A stretch of DNA of 64,000 nucleotides from assembly GCF_017875835.1 (NCBI RefSeq), contig NZ_JAGING010000001.1, forward strand, positions 930,001-994,000. The letters are read 5' to 3'. The DNA is from Psychrobacter sp. PL19 (GTDB lineage Bacteria; Pseudomonadota; Gammaproteobacteria; Pseudomonadales; Moraxellaceae). The position numbers and the translations under genes were made by a program. The notes beneath the pieces are model-generated. The model ran no database searches. It was not told where the DNA came from and was given only the letters and a program-made list of their open reading frames with translations. Below are positions 1-10,689 of the stretch, piece after piece. The stretch's first letter is position 1. Every line of letters starts with the position of its first letter.

Positions 1-193
1 TGGCTACCAGTAATGGGCGCACTCCCTTACCTTGGCCAGTCATTACATAGCGGCAAGCATCAACCAATGGGTTTGGCAATTGAGCATAGTCAAATAATGC
101 GTCAATATCTTGTGCTAATTGCGCGCGTAACGCGCTATGAAACTGCTCAAAGTTATCAAAAGGAACAAAGCGCGGCGCAGAAGAAACAGTCAT
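1..193 (-). CDS. ispA: Prenyl diphosphate synthase (farnesyl/geranyl type), 5' part
   Basis: On the minus strand an ATG at 193 opens a frame that runs off the left edge after 64 codons. The visible N-terminus contains the segment GKGVRPLL, which matches the substrate-binding GGKR-x-RP region of trans-isoprenyl diphosphate synthases. In this family the protein condenses isopentenyl diphosphate with allylic diphosphates in the cytoplasm. The first arginine of the usual GKR motif reads as glycine here (G-K-G-V-R-P). The aspartate-rich motifs lie outside the window. The N-terminus resembles short-chain IspA more than IspB, but the fragment is too short to separate farnesyl from longer-chain synthases. 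Confidence 0.7.
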   Translation of the reverse strand, partial: MTVSSAPRFVPFDNFEQFHSALRAQLAQDIDALFDYAQLPNPLVDACRYVMTGQGKGVRPLLVA

Positions 194-1033
194 AACTAAA
201 CCAATTAAAAGGTGAATAATAAAAGTATTATTAAGGTAGCATGATAGCTGATAAGGCGGACTCACACACGCTAAGCGCTATTTATTTTGGTTACGTATTA
301 CTGATTTAACTTATGGTCTGGATATGGTTTGATGAAGTGTTGGGTCTGAACAAACGAATATCTATGCGCGTAAAGCACGCTGGCTATAAGGTAAATGCTT
401 GATAGTGACTTACGAGTCCGGTATTAGCTTGTGACAGTTAGGGGCATAATCCCCTACACTAATTGACGTAAAAACTGCCTAACGATTTAAATACTGACTA
501 TCTAAACAAATTATTTATGCGATAAAGCGCTTTATTAGGCTAAACCTAGCGCTTGTTATATATTAAATCATGACGCTTAAAACGAGATAAATTGATACTG
601 AATATTGATGTCAGATAAAGAAGAATTTGCAGTGAATATCAATATAACGACAGCGCTTTCGTTGAAGTTTGATTCTGATGCTTTACTAAGATTTAACCGT
701 TTTAAGGCTATGATTTAAGGCTATAGAATGAATCAGCATGCCAAATATAGCGGTATGTTTTTAGTCTATATGAGCAAGCAATAGCATAAAAATTAAGCGT
801 CATACTAATGTACGCTAGACAAAGCAATGAGTGCTGGATAATAAAGACCTCGTCGCTGCATAATTTTGCAGGCCATTTATGGTAATAAGTAAGCTTGCAA
901 ATTCTCAGTATTATTATTTTTACTAACAATAACTGGCTATTTATTTCAATTTTAAAATATAGCTTTTATTAGGTAGCTTGTATTAAGTAACTTTTATCAC
1001 ATAGCAATTTTATCACATAGCAAGGAGTCTCAA
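194..1033. other. AT-rich intergenic region between ispA-like gene and fadB
   Basis: About 840 bp without a convincing gene. A 73-codon minus-strand frame at 708-929 has no family resemblance and no good ribosome binding site. The stretch must hold the divergent promoters of the prenyl synthase gene and fadB. I could not pick a single promoter or a FadR-like operator with confidence. Confidence 0.5.
992..1023 (+). repeat. Perfect 16-bp tandem duplication in the fadB leader
   Basis: The 16-mer TTTTATCACATAGCAA occurs twice head to tail (992-1007 and 1008-1023). The last AA of the second copy forms the start of the AAGGAG ribosome binding site (1022-1027) of fadB. Confidence 0.85.
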
Positions 1034-3193
1034 ATGGTATACCAAGGAAATCGCATCACGGTGACAATGCTAGCAGACGGCATCGCCAACATGCAGTACA
1101 ACGCCGAAAATGAGAGCGTGAATAAGTTTGATACCGAAACCAACAAGCAGTTTGGTGAAGCCGTTAGCGCACTTGAAAAAGCCACTGACGTCAAAGGCCT
1201 TATCGTTACTTCAAGCAAGGGTGTGTTTATCGCTGGTGCTGATATCACAGAGTTTGTGGCCTCATTTAAACAGTCAGAAGACAGTATTAAAGACTGGGTT
1301 ATTGGTATTAATAACGACTTTAACCGCTTTGAAGACTTACCATTCCCTAAAGTTGCCGCTATTAATGGTGCCGCATTGGGTGGCGGTTGTGAGATGACCT
1401 TGGTTTGCGAATATCGTGTCATGAGCGAAAAAGCAATTATCGGCTTGCCAGAAACCCAACTGGGTATTTTCCCAGGCTTTGGTGGTACGGTTCGTAGTAC
1501 GCGTATCATAGGTATTGATAATGCGCTTGAGCTGATCGCTACTGGTACGCCCAAAAAAGCATTAGACGCCTTAAAGTTAGGCCTAGTTGATGCCACGGTT
1601 CCTGCTGATGACTTACAAGATGCCGCGATTGATTTGGTTAAAAAGTGCATCTCAGGTGAGCTTGATTGGCAAGCCCGTCGTGACGAAAAGCTTAATCCAG
1701 TTAAATTAAACCCGCTTGAGCAAACGATGGCCTTTAGTAGTGCCAAAGCCATGATTTTTGCCAAGGCCAACCCTAAGCAATATCCTGCGCCAGCACTTGC
1801 TATTGCTGCGATTGAAAAGCACGTTAATTTACCCCGTGATAAGGCTATTGCAGTAGAAGCTGCTGGTTTTGCTAAAGCGGCCAAAACCCCCCAAGCTGAA
1901 AGCTTGGTTGGTCTATTCTTAAATGACCAATTGGTTAAAAAACTAGCCAAACAACATAGCAAACAAGCACATGACATCAATGAAGCCGCTGTACTGGGCG
2001 CTGGTATCATGGGTGGCGGTATCGCCTATCAAGCAGCCAGCAAAGGCTTGCCAATCATCATGAAAGACATCAAGTCTGAGCAATTAGATCTTGGTATGGG
2101 CGAAGCCAGCAAGCTCCTGGGTAAAATGGTTGATCGTGGCAAAATAACCCCAACCAAAATGGGTGAAACCTTAAGCCGCATCCGTCCAACCCTAAACTAT
2201 GGCGATTTTGCTGAGACGGACATCGTTATCGAAGCCGTGGTTGAAAATCCAAACGTTAAGCGTGCGGTATTAAAAGAAGTAGAGGGTTTGGTTAAAGACG
2301 ACTGTATCTTAGCTTCAAATACCTCAACCATCTCTATTACTTATTTAGCTGAAGCGTTAAAACGTCCAGAAAACTTCGTCGGTATGCATTTCTTCAACCC
2401 AGTAAGTCGTATGCCATTGGTTGAAATCATTCGTGGTGCAAAGTCTTCTGAACAAGCCGTTTCTACTACCGTTGCTTTAGCTACTAAAATGGGCAAAGTG
2501 CCGGTTGTGGTTAATGATTGCCCAGGTTTCCTTGTAAACCGCGTACTGTTCCCATACTTTGGCGCTTTTGACTTGCTACTTAAGCAAGGTGCAGATTTTG
2601 TCCATGTCGATAAAGTGATGGAAAAATTCGGCTGGCCAATGGGTCCGGCTTATCTAATCGACGTGGTTGGTCTAGATACGGGTGTACATGGCGCAGAAGT
2701 GATGGCAGAAGGCTATCCTGATCGTATGAAGGCGGATTATAAAGGTGCGATTGAGCATCTTTACGACAACGAACGTCTGGGTCAGAAAAATGGTGTTGGT
2801 TTTTATAAGTATGAGATGGACAAGCGCGGCAAGCCGAAAAAAGTGGCCGACGACGCTACCTATGAATTGCTCAAAGAAACCAGCGATAGCAATAAGCAAG
2901 AGTTTGATGAGCAAGCCATCATCGACCGTACTATGCTGGCTTTTTGTAATGAGACTGTACGTTGCCTAGAAGATAATATCGTTGATACCCCAGCTGAGGC
3001 TGACATGGCGATGATTATGGGCGTTGGTTTCCCACCTTTTCGTGGTGGACCTTGCCGTTATATCGACCAGATGGGTCTTGATAACTATTTGGCACTGTGT
3101 GAAAAATACGCAGATCTTGGCAAAGCCTACGCCGCCCCGCAAAAGATTCGTGATATGGCAGCAGCAGGCGAGACCTTTTACGCCACGGTGTAA
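1034..3193 (+). CDS. fadB: Fatty acid oxidation complex alpha subunit (enoyl-CoA hydratase / 3-hydroxyacyl-CoA dehydrogenase)
   Basis: 719 residues, close to the usual ~715-730. Residues 1-190 are an enoyl-CoA hydratase/isomerase domain with the two catalytic glutamates in GGGCE (E120) and LPE (E140). Residues ~315 onward are a 3-hydroxyacyl-CoA dehydrogenase with the NAD-binding GAGIMGGG at 322-329 and the catalytic histidine in MHFFNP (H452), followed by the C-terminal helical domain. It carries out hydration and dehydrogenation in the beta-oxidation cycle, in a complex with FadA encoded 145 bp downstream. The start follows AAGGAG at 1022-1027 with a 6-nt spacer. Nothing looks broken. Confidence 0.97.
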   Translation: MVYQGNRITVTMLADGIANMQYNAENESVNKFDTETNKQFGEAVSALEKATDVKGLIVTSSKGVFIAGADITEFVASFKQSEDSIKDWVIGINNDFNRFEDLPFPKVAAINGAALGGGCEMTLVCEYRVMSEKAIIGLPETQLGIFPGFGGTVRSTRIIGIDNALELIATGTPKKALDALKLGLVDATVPADDLQDAAIDLVKKCISGELDWQARRDEKLNPVKLNPLEQTMAFSSAKAMIFAKANPKQYPAPALAIAAIEKHVNLPRDKAIAVEAAGFAKAAKTPQAESLVGLFLNDQLVKKLAKQHSKQAHDINEAAVLGAGIMGGGIAYQAASKGLPIIMKDIKSEQLDLGMGEASKLLGKMVDRGKITPTKMGETLSRIRPTLNYGDFAETDIVIEAVVENPNVKRAVLKEVEGLVKDDCILASNTSTISITYLAEALKRPENFVGMHFFNPVSRMPLVEIIRGAKSSEQAVSTTVALATKMGKVPVVVNDCPGFLVNRVLFPYFGAFDLLLKQGADFVHVDKVMEKFGWPMGPAYLIDVVGLDTGVHGAEVMAEGYPDRMKADYKGAIEHLYDNERLGQKNGVGFYKYEMDKRGKPKKVADDATYELLKETSDSNKQEFDEQAIIDRTMLAFCNETVRCLEDNIVDTPAEADMAMIMGVGFPPFRGGPCRYIDQMGLDNYLALCEKYADLGKAYAAPQKIRDMAAAGETFYATV

Positions 3194-3320
3194 TAGGCAG
3201 TCATTACTAGGATAAAGTGCAGTACACTTGCTCGATAATGGTTAATGATAATTTATTATTGGTCAAATCATAATAGTTGGTTAAATGATGCGAGCATAGC
3301 GGTACTGCTACCGACAATAA

Positions 3321-4511
<1,191 letters not shown>

Positions 4512-4555
4512 GCCGTTTATGTCTCAATAATTTTAAAGTAATTATATGCTCTAAT

Positions 4556-4588
4556 AAAAACCCTCGGTCGTCACGGCTGGGGGTTTTT
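4556..4588 (+). terminator. Rho-independent terminator of fadBA
   Basis: Twelve-base stem (4556-4567 with 4577-4588, including G-T pairs), 9-nt loop, AAAAACCC on the left arm and GGGTTTTT on the right. It lies 45 bp after the fadA stop. Confidence 0.85.
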
Positions 4589-4647
4589 GTGTTACTGGGT
4601 CATAGGATTAGCAGGTCATAGCGTTCACTGGTTATTAACTGGCTGTA

Positions 4648-4785
4648 TATAGTCAATAAAAAGTAATATCGATACATAACATACTGCTGTCATAAGTTTT
4701 TCTTGCTTGCTGTGCCTACGCAGACAGAGGCTGCAAAAATCTTATACCAGCAGTACCGTAGCGTTTTTAAGGTATTTTAACTATA
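4648..4785 (-). repeat. 138-bp palindromic dispersed repeat, copy A (inverted)
   Basis: Reverse complement of the element also found at 27627, 49155 and 63576. It begins TATAGTC and ends ACTATA. Inner arms pair as CTGCTGGTATAAG with CTTATGACAGCAG, read on the minus strand. It sits in the 382-bp gap between the fadA terminator and the hydrolase gene at 4971; the rest of that gap (4786-4970) is AT-rich and shows only the ribosome binding site of that gene. The 3-bp flanks are GTA on both sides of this copy. Confidence 0.9.
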
Positions 4786-4970
4786 GTATCATTATCAAAT
4801 TAAAGGGCCATAAGTTGCTATTAAAGACTATCTCCATTGACGGACTAGGCAAACTATGACTAAATAAGGGTATAATTAATCATTATAATCTTGTTACTAA
4901 ATATAAAGCCAAATAGCCTAAATATAAAACAGTCTGTAGCCATAAGCTATCAGCGTACAAGGAGTGTACT

Positions 4971-5546
4971 ATGTCCACCATGATTACCAACCGCACCTAC
5001 CGTATCGCCCGCGAAAATACCCAAGCAATGGTAATTGATGTCCAAGAACGTCTGACACCACATATTAACGACCACGAAAATATCGTCAAAAAGATTGTCA
5101 TTCTAATAAAAGGTCTGCAAGCACTAGACATTCCCATTATGCTCAATGAACAATATAAAAAAGGCTTAGGTGAGACCTTGCCTGAAATTCGTGAGATATT
5201 AACAGGTGATAATGCCAAAGGCTTTGAAAAAGTCACCTTTAGTGCTTGTGATAACGATGACTCATGGAATTATTTGGCGCAGCAGAACCGTAGTATTGTG
5301 TTGCTATTCGGCGTCGAAACGCATGTTTGTGTCTTACAAACGGCACTTGATTTACTAGATAATGGTATGCAACCGGTCATTATTGGTGATGCGGTAGGCT
5401 CGCGCTTTCCTTACGATAAGAAGCAAGCCATTCGTCGTATTCGCCGTGCTGGCGGGGTGATTACCACAGTAGAAACCATTCTTTTTGAGCTATGCCGCAG
5501 TAGCAAGGATCCTGCATTTAAAACGATTAGTAATCTGATTAAATAG
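4971..5546 (+). CDS. Isochorismatase-family cysteine hydrolase
   Basis: 191 residues. The catalytic triad typical of the family is visible: D23 in VIDVQE, K87 in FEKVTFSA and C120 in GVETHVCV, in a Rossmann-like alpha/beta fold. Family members hydrolyse amide, ester or vinyl-ether bonds (isochorismate, nicotinamide, N-carbamoyl compounds). The sequence is of the small YcaC-like group without the aryl-carrier domain, so the substrate cannot be named. The start has AAGGAG at 4960-4965. It is a single-gene unit flanked by repeat A and a convergent psd gene. Confidence 0.85.
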   Translation: MSTMITNRTYRIARENTQAMVIDVQERLTPHINDHENIVKKIVILIKGLQALDIPIMLNEQYKKGLGETLPEIREILTGDNAKGFEKVTFSACDNDDSWNYLAQQNRSIVLLFGVETHVCVLQTALDLLDNGMQPVIIGDAVGSRFPYDKKQAIRRIRRAGGVITTVETILFELCRSSKDPAFKTISNLIK

Positions 5547-5625
5547 TGTTTTGATTGCAGTGCTTAAATTAGAGAGCTACTTAACTAAGCAGCTACTGAA
5601 TCAAACAGCTACTGACTTATGACAT

Positions 5626-5659
5626 AAAAAAAGGGTTTGCCAGCGATGACAAACCCTTT
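5626..5659 (-). terminator. Terminator of psd
   Basis: Ten-base perfect stem (5630-5639 with 5650-5659), 10-nt loop. On the minus strand it is followed by seven T (A-run at 5626-5632), so it best serves psd. The plus strand lacks a comparable T-run, but the hairpin could also slow transcripts from the convergent hydrolase gene. Confidence 0.8.
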
Positions 5660-5684
5660 ATCTCATAATTTAAAAAATGATGGT

Positions 5685-6578
5685 TTATATCTCTTTACCG
5701 TCATTGGTAGGGCTATCATTTCTCTCATCAGTGTTAGCGTTGACCTTCATATGAGACTTACCTAATAACTGGCCCATTTGTACGCTAGCATTAGCGGTCA
5801 TGTGGTCTTGCCAGTCCGCGTTTGCAGTCTTTGGTAATATCACAATAGCGGTTGAGCCCAAATAAAAGCGTCCGAGCTCATCACCCTGTGCCAAGCTCAT
5901 ATCATGATCCATTTCTTGCATATCGTCTGTGCGAGTAATTTTGCCAGTAGCGACTGTTTCGATACCAGCGACAATCATAGCGCCAACCATTACTACTGCG
6001 GCTTTACCATATTCAGTATCGAACATACATACCAAGCGCTCGTTACGGGCAAATAAGTCAGGAACGTTGGCAGCAGTGGTAGTATTGACTGAAAACAAGG
6101 TGCCAGGAACATAACGAGTCTTGGTTAAGGTGCCAGAAAATGGCATATGGACGCGGTGATAGTTGCTGGGCGCTAGATAGACAGTAGCGAAGCTACCATC
6201 CGCGAAATAACTGCCATCTTCACTATTGGCAAGCAGCTGACCCACATCGTAGTGCCGCCCTTTGGCTTGTAGCAGCTTATGATCTTGTATCTGTCCTAGC
6301 TGTGATATCACCCCATCGGCAGGGCTGACGATACCATTAATGGTGTTATCAATGGTGCGTGCATCATCCTTAAGCTCGCGAGTAAAGAAGTCGTTAAAGC
6401 TCTCATACGCCTTAAAGCTCTGGCGCTCACAGTCATCTAAATGTACATTATAGGCTTTGGCAAAGCTGCGAATAAAGACGCGCTTGACGACAGGGTGACG
6501 GCTTGCGGCCAAGCGTCCAGCAACCTTGCTCAGCTGCTGCTGCGGGACAAATTGCTGTAGAGTGGTGAATAAAGTCAT
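5685..6578 (-). CDS. psd: Phosphatidylserine decarboxylase proenzyme
   Basis: 297 residues, within the usual 280-320. It has the self-cleavage motif LGST (YLGSTAIVI), where the serine becomes the pyruvoyl group of the alpha chain, and the SPADG and YHRVHMP segments that carry the Asp and His of the processing triad. It forms phosphatidylethanolamine from phosphatidylserine at the inner membrane. The C-terminal ~25 residues are a polar tail without family match. It is divergent from dtd, with 116 bp between start codons, and ends at the terminator 5626-5659. Confidence 0.96.
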   Translation of the reverse strand: MTLFTTLQQFVPQQQLSKVAGRLAASRHPVVKRVFIRSFAKAYNVHLDDCERQSFKAYESFNDFFTRELKDDARTIDNTINGIVSPADGVISQLGQIQDHKLLQAKGRHYDVGQLLANSEDGSYFADGSFATVYLAPSNYHRVHMPFSGTLTKTRYVPGTLFSVNTTTAANVPDLFARNERLVCMFDTEYGKAAVVMVGAMIVAGIETVATGKITRTDDMQEMDHDMSLAQGDELGRFYLGSTAIVILPKTANADWQDHMTANASVQMGQLLGKSHMKVNANTDERNDSPTNDGKEI

Positions 6579-6694
6579 AACAAGGCTACCGAAATAGGGT
6601 TTAAAATAAGAATAGATAACAGGTAAATGAATGACTATATTTTACCATGAACAGCGTATTAGCGCATACTCATAATCTGCTAAGGAGTCATTCA

Positions 6695-7159
6695 GTGAAA
6701 GCACTTATTCAGCGAGTAAGCCGTGCCAGCGTCGCGGTTGATGGCAATTATGTTGGCAAAATTGAGCATGGAATATTAGCTTATATTGGGCTGGGACATG
6801 ACGATAGTTTGCAAAGTGCGCAGCGGTTAGTAGATAAAATCCTTACTTATCGTATTTTCGAAAACCATGTTGAAAGTGATAGCGACCCTGCTAAGCGTGG
6901 TAAATTAGACCTGAATGTGCAGCAAGTTGGTGGTGGACTGTTACTGATTTCACAATTTACTTTAATGGCCAACACCAATAATGGTCGTCGGCCGGATTTT
7001 GGTGGCGCGATGAAGCCCGATGCCGCGCAATCATTATTCGCTGAGCTGATAGCTTATGCAGAAACTCAGTATCATATAACTGCCAGCGGGCAGTTCGGGG
7101 CTAATATGCAAGTCGAGAGTATTAATGATGGGCCGCTTAATTTTTTATTAGAAGTATAG
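6695..7159 (+). CDS. dtd: D-aminoacyl-tRNA deacylase
   Basis: 154 residues from GTG 6695, which has AAGGAG at 6682-6687; the reading frame stays open upstream to 6647 but that part is not conserved. The start gives the family N-terminus (V/M)KALIQRVSRASV. The catalytic SQFTL motif and the C-terminal NDGPLNF (Gly-Pro motif) are present. The enzyme removes D-amino acids (and glycine) mischarged on tRNA. Slightly longer than E. coli Dtd because of an insertion near ESDSDPAKRG. Confidence 0.94.
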   Translation: MKALIQRVSRASVAVDGNYVGKIEHGILAYIGLGHDDSLQSAQRLVDKILTYRIFENHVESDSDPAKRGKLDLNVQQVGGGLLLISQFTLMANTNNGRRPDFGGAMKPDAAQSLFAELIAYAETQYHITASGQFGANMQVESINDGPLNFLLEV

Positions 7160-7210
7160 AGGCTCTAGAATATATGGCTCAATAGAGCCAAAAGTAAATT
7201 TAAGGCTAAA

Positions 7211-7228
7211 TTGTCATCAAGTCGTCAT
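7211..7228 (+). promoter_or_regulatory. Candidate Pho box upstream of phoB
   Basis: TTGTCAT, 4-bp spacer, TCGTCAT: two 7-mers at the 11-bp phase expected of PhoB half-sites (consensus CTGTCAT), with one and two mismatches. It lies 217 bp before the phoB start, in the only gene-free stretch before it (7160-7444). This fits phosphate-responsive autoregulation. No clean -10 was assigned. Confidence 0.55.
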
Positions 7229-7444
7229 AATAATACTGTTTAATAACAGTAGTGTGGCGAGTTTTTATAGTGACGCTACCTTAAAATAGACACAGTATGG
7301 TTGGGAGAAGCTTTCGAAGCCTCTGGAGTGATGCAGTCACACAGCAAGCTAGAAAAATTTTATTGGCTATACGAAGTCATATATGAATTTAATTTCTTTA
7401 GAAGATGAGCCACTTAACATCTCCCTTCTGACTAAGGCTGTCGT

Positions 7445-8149
7445 ATGCAAAATGAGCAAATTTTGATTGTCGAAGATGAGCCGGCAATTCGTGAAATGAT
7501 TGTCATGACCTTAGAGATGGCAGGATTTGACTGTTTGCAAGCCGTTGATATACCCGAAGCGCACCAACAAGTGGTGGACCATCGTCCCGCGCTCATTTTG
7601 CTAGATTGGATGCTGCCGGGTGATAAAAGCGGCGTTGATTTTTGCCGAATGCTCAAAAAAGATGCGCTACTGTCTGAGATTCCGGTCATTATGCTCACGG
7701 CTAAAGGTGAAGAAGACCATAAGGTGCAAGGTCTAGATGCTGGGGCGGACGACTATATTACCAAGCCATTCTCAACCCGTGAGTTGGTCTCGCGTATTAA
7801 GGCGGTGCTGCGCCGGAGCAGTTTGCTAAGTACGGATAAGCCCATTGAAGTGGCAGGATTGAGCCTTGATCCCAAAAGTCAGCGGGTCAGTGCGGAGGGC
7901 AAGGTGATCGATATTGGGCCGACTGAATATCGATTGTTGGCGTTTTTTATGAGTCATCCAGAGCGCGCTTATACCCGTACTCAGCTGCTTGACCAAGTTT
8001 GGGGCGGTAATGTATATATCGAAGACCGCACCATTGATGTGCATATTCGCCGTCTACGCAAACTATTACAGCCTTACGATTGTGCCACCTTAATTCAAAC
8101 CGTACGCGGCACTGGTTATCGGTTTTCTAGCTTAGTTGAACAAGAGTGA
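7445..8149 (+). CDS. phoB: Phosphate regulon response regulator PhoB
   Basis: 234 residues. Receiver domain (1-~120) with acidic pocket VEDE, phosphoacceptor D54 in LLDWMLPG and lysine in ADDYITKPF; then an OmpR/PhoB winged-helix DNA-binding domain with the recognition segment YIEDRTIDVHIRRLRKLL. It activates phosphate-starvation genes when phosphorylated by PhoR, encoded 137 bp downstream. The possible Pho box at 7211 suggests autocontrol. Confidence 0.95.
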   Translation: MQNEQILIVEDEPAIREMIVMTLEMAGFDCLQAVDIPEAHQQVVDHRPALILLDWMLPGDKSGVDFCRMLKKDALLSEIPVIMLTAKGEEDHKVQGLDAGADDYITKPFSTRELVSRIKAVLRRSSLLSTDKPIEVAGLSLDPKSQRVSAEGKVIDIGPTEYRLLAFFMSHPERAYTRTQLLDQVWGGNVYIEDRTIDVHIRRLRKLLQPYDCATLIQTVRGTGYRFSSLVEQE

Positions 8150-8286
8150 TTACGCAGGAATAAGGAGTGATTTCTATAATTTTATTATTCTGATTACTGC
8201 TTATTAATAGGGTTATTCATAAATAAGAGTATATATTAATGGCTCCTAGGATATTTTTCTGACATTTCTAAAGGTAGTGCACGTTT

Positions 8287-9744
8287 ATGATGACGCCTGC
8301 GGATAATAAGACACAGCCAGCACCGCGTTATGCGCTGTTGTGGGCCGATATATGCTGGCTACTATTTTGGCTAAGTAGTGGGGTGGCGCTGGGTTTATAT
8401 ACTTCATACCTGCTAGAAAGCGTGATTGTGGCGCTGTTGTTGTACAGTTTATGGCGAATGTACAGCTTACATCGCTTTAATGCTTGGATTAACAAACCAG
8501 TGAATACGCCGTCCCCAGAAATGCTTGGCGGGCTTAGTGTAATAGCCTCTCAGCTGTATCAAAAACGCAAACAAGAAAAGTTTACCCAACAAAAATTGAT
8601 GGGACTGGTTAAGAAAATCAGAAGTTCTTTATTAGCCCTACAAGATGCGGTTATTTTGCTCAACGATACTGACGGCTTAGAGTGGTGGAACCAGGCAGCA
8701 GAAGACCTACTAGTACTACAGTCTAGTGACCAAGGTAATAGCATTTTTAATTTGATTACTGTGCCGGAGTTTCGACAGTATTATCAAACAACGGCCGCGC
8801 CAAATAATGGTATTCATTTGGTATCGTGGAAAAACCCCGAGCGCTATTTAAAATGTGAAGTGACCCATTTCGGTGGTGAAAAGTTGCTGATCATTTATGA
8901 CGTCACGCGTTTACAACATCTAGAGCAAATGCGCCGTGATTTTGTCGCCAATGTATCGCATGAACTGCGGACGCCATTAACGGTACTAATGGGCTATCTT
9001 GAGACCTTTTCTGATCAGGCAGATATTGCGCCACAGTGGCAACGCGGTTTTAAACTTATGACCCAACAAACTGCGCGGATGAACAGCATTGTCAACGATT
9101 TATTATTATTATCCCGATTAGAAAACGAAGAAAAGCCTGCGCTCAGCATGATAGATATGAGCCGGTTGCTCACCCAGCTATTCGATGACGCTAAGGTCTA
9201 TAACAAGGAATACGAGCATCAGATTAGCTTGCAGGTAAATACTGACAGCAATCTATATGGTGCGGAGTTGTATTTAAATAGCGCCTTGTCAAACTTGGTG
9301 GTTAATGCCATCAAATATACCCCAAAAGGCGGTAACATTATTATCAGTTGGACTGCGACTGCACAGGGTTGCTCGTTTGCAGTCACTGATGACGGTATCG
9401 GTATTGCACCACAGCACATCGCCCGTTTAACCGAGCGTTTTTATCGGGTCGACAGTGGACGTAGCCGCGCTACAGGGGGTACTGGCTTAGGTTTAGCGAT
9501 TGTGAAGCATGTTCTTTATCAACACCAAGCTAGCTTAAATATCGAGTCCAACGAAGGACAGGGTTCGATCTTTAGCATCTTGTTTATGCCTGCCAGTATC
9601 TGTGCCCCCGATACTGACGTGGCCACCATAACAACAAAAAATTCAGATAGCGCAGACACTAGAGTTAGTACAGATAGCACAAATAACGTAGATAGCATAA
9701 ATAATATAAGTAGCAATGACCTAAAAAATTCAGAAAAAACTTAA
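8287..9744 (+). CDS. phoR: Phosphate regulon sensor histidine kinase PhoR
   Basis: 485 residues. Two N-terminal membrane helices (~17-34 and ~37-57), a linker, a PAS-like region (~110-210), HisKA with phosphorylated H225 in NVSHELRTP, and a HATPase domain (N box VVNAIKYTP, G1 DDGIGIAP, G2 GGTGLGLAI). The last ~45 residues form an Asn/Ser/Thr/Asp-rich tail not usual for PhoR, partly built of two 18-bp repeats (9673-9708). It phosphorylates PhoB. The stop lies 5 bp from the end of the convergent M23 gene, with no visible terminator between them. Confidence 0.94.
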   Translation: MMTPADNKTQPAPRYALLWADICWLLFWLSSGVALGLYTSYLLESVIVALLLYSLWRMYSLHRFNAWINKPVNTPSPEMLGGLSVIASQLYQKRKQEKFTQQKLMGLVKKIRSSLLALQDAVILLNDTDGLEWWNQAAEDLLVLQSSDQGNSIFNLITVPEFRQYYQTTAAPNNGIHLVSWKNPERYLKCEVTHFGGEKLLIIYDVTRLQHLEQMRRDFVANVSHELRTPLTVLMGYLETFSDQADIAPQWQRGFKLMTQQTARMNSIVNDLLLLSRLENEEKPALSMIDMSRLLTQLFDDAKVYNKEYEHQISLQVNTDSNLYGAELYLNSALSNLVVNAIKYTPKGGNIIISWTATAQGCSFAVTDDGIGIAPQHIARLTERFYRVDSGRSRATGGTGLGLAIVKHVLYQHQASLNIESNEGQGSIFSILFMPASICAPDTDVATITTKNSDSADTRVSTDSTNNVDSINNISSNDLKNSEKT

Positions 9745-9749
9745 AGTCA

Positions 9750-10382
9750 TTATTTATCTTTGAGTAGTAGCGGATAAGGATTGACCGCGCGGCCATTAAT
9801 ATAAATACCGTAATGAACATGTGGTGGTGTGCCTTTAGCATTACCACTGTTACCGACATAGCCGATAATATCACCGGCGTCTACCCAGTCTTTCGGACTG
9901 ATATCCGCGAAGTCTTCTAAATGTGCGTAATAATGCCCCGCACCCCCAGGACCAACAATGACCACAACACGTCCGCCAAGTCTATCGTCTCCAACCTTGC
10001 TGACTATCCCTGCTGTTGTGGCCTTGATTGGGGTACCACGCGGTGCAAAGATATCAATGCCTTCATGCGAGCGTCCTTCGCTACGAGCACCACCCCAAGT
10101 ATCAGTAAGATGCTGTTCTGGTAGTGGGCTTGGTAGACTGTTCTCTTGAGGTAATTCTTGTTGCATGAGAGTGAGCCGCTGCGAGGTCACTTGCACAATA
10201 GACCATGATCGCTCTGCAATGCTTATCATAACCAGTTGTAGTATAAATAAGAATAAAATCAAGACAGCCGCTTTGGCAATGGTTTTTATAACTGTCGCTA
10301 TTATCATCAGCATGGTTAGCGCCGATACATATTTATGAGTACGTTTAGGAGTCTGGCGCTTACTTAATATTGGTGGCGGCAT
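9750..10382 (-). CDS. M23-family (LytM) metallopeptidase, membrane anchored
   Basis: 210 residues. One hydrophobic segment (~35-56) anchors the protein, leaving the C-terminal peptidase domain outside. The zinc ligands are all present: H106 and D110 in HEGID, H188/H190 in HVHYG. Family members cut peptidoglycan cross-links or regulate amidases. A periplasmic cell-wall role is inferred. Convergent with phoR. Its 5' end and upstream region recur in decayed form at 13960-14262. Confidence 0.88.
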   Translation of the reverse strand: MPPPILSKRQTPKRTHKYVSALTMLMIIATVIKTIAKAAVLILFLFILQLVMISIAERSWSIVQVTSQRLTLMQQELPQENSLPSPLPEQHLTDTWGGARSEGRSHEGIDIFAPRGTPIKATTAGIVSKVGDDRLGGRVVVIVGPGGAGHYYAHLEDFADISPKDWVDAGDIIGYVGNSGNAKGTPPHVHYGIYINGRAVNPYPLLLKDK

Positions 10383-10500
10383 AATAATGATCTCAAGTAT
10401 TGCGTTTTAATTACTACCGCAGCATAAAAAATGCAGCCATTGCGTGGATTATGATAGAGTAAATGCTAGTAAATAAGGAACAAATGTACAATCTATGGAT
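10240..10500. repeat. Left copy of an imperfect direct repeat flanking the island
   Basis: Covers the N-terminal codons of the M23 gene and ~120 bp upstream of it. It aligns collinearly and in the same orientation with 13960-14262: shared blocks include GAGTCTGGC, GGTGGCGG, CGCAGC, ATTGCGT and TAAATGCT in the same order. The remaining gene-free sequence to 10689 is AT-rich and shows nothing else I can name. Confidence 0.65.
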
Positions 10501-10689
10501 TACTTACTAATCAATTAAGCTTATTTTATTACTGGTTCCCAGATTTAAATTACAGCGAAGGTAAATAGAAATTGATAATAAGAATTAACCATTTTTATAT
10601 TTATTATGCGTAATTAGTAGCGGATTGACAACTAACTTAGAACGCCCAGAAATGCTCTGTGTATATCCATAGATTTGGTTAACCTAAGT

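Noticed and set aside
13..195. 60-codon plus-strand frame at the left edge
   Set aside because: It is the antisense of the prenyl diphosphate synthase N-terminus, which shows real family motifs.
708..929. 73-codon minus-strand frame in the fadB upstream gap
   Set aside because: No ribosome binding site, no resemblance, AT-rich composition like the surrounding intergenic DNA.
1030..2010. 326-codon open frame antisense to the 5' half of fadB
   Set aside because: It lies wholly opposite a confident fadB and its sequence (Ser/Ala/Leu-rich) has no family look; it is a codon-usage shadow.
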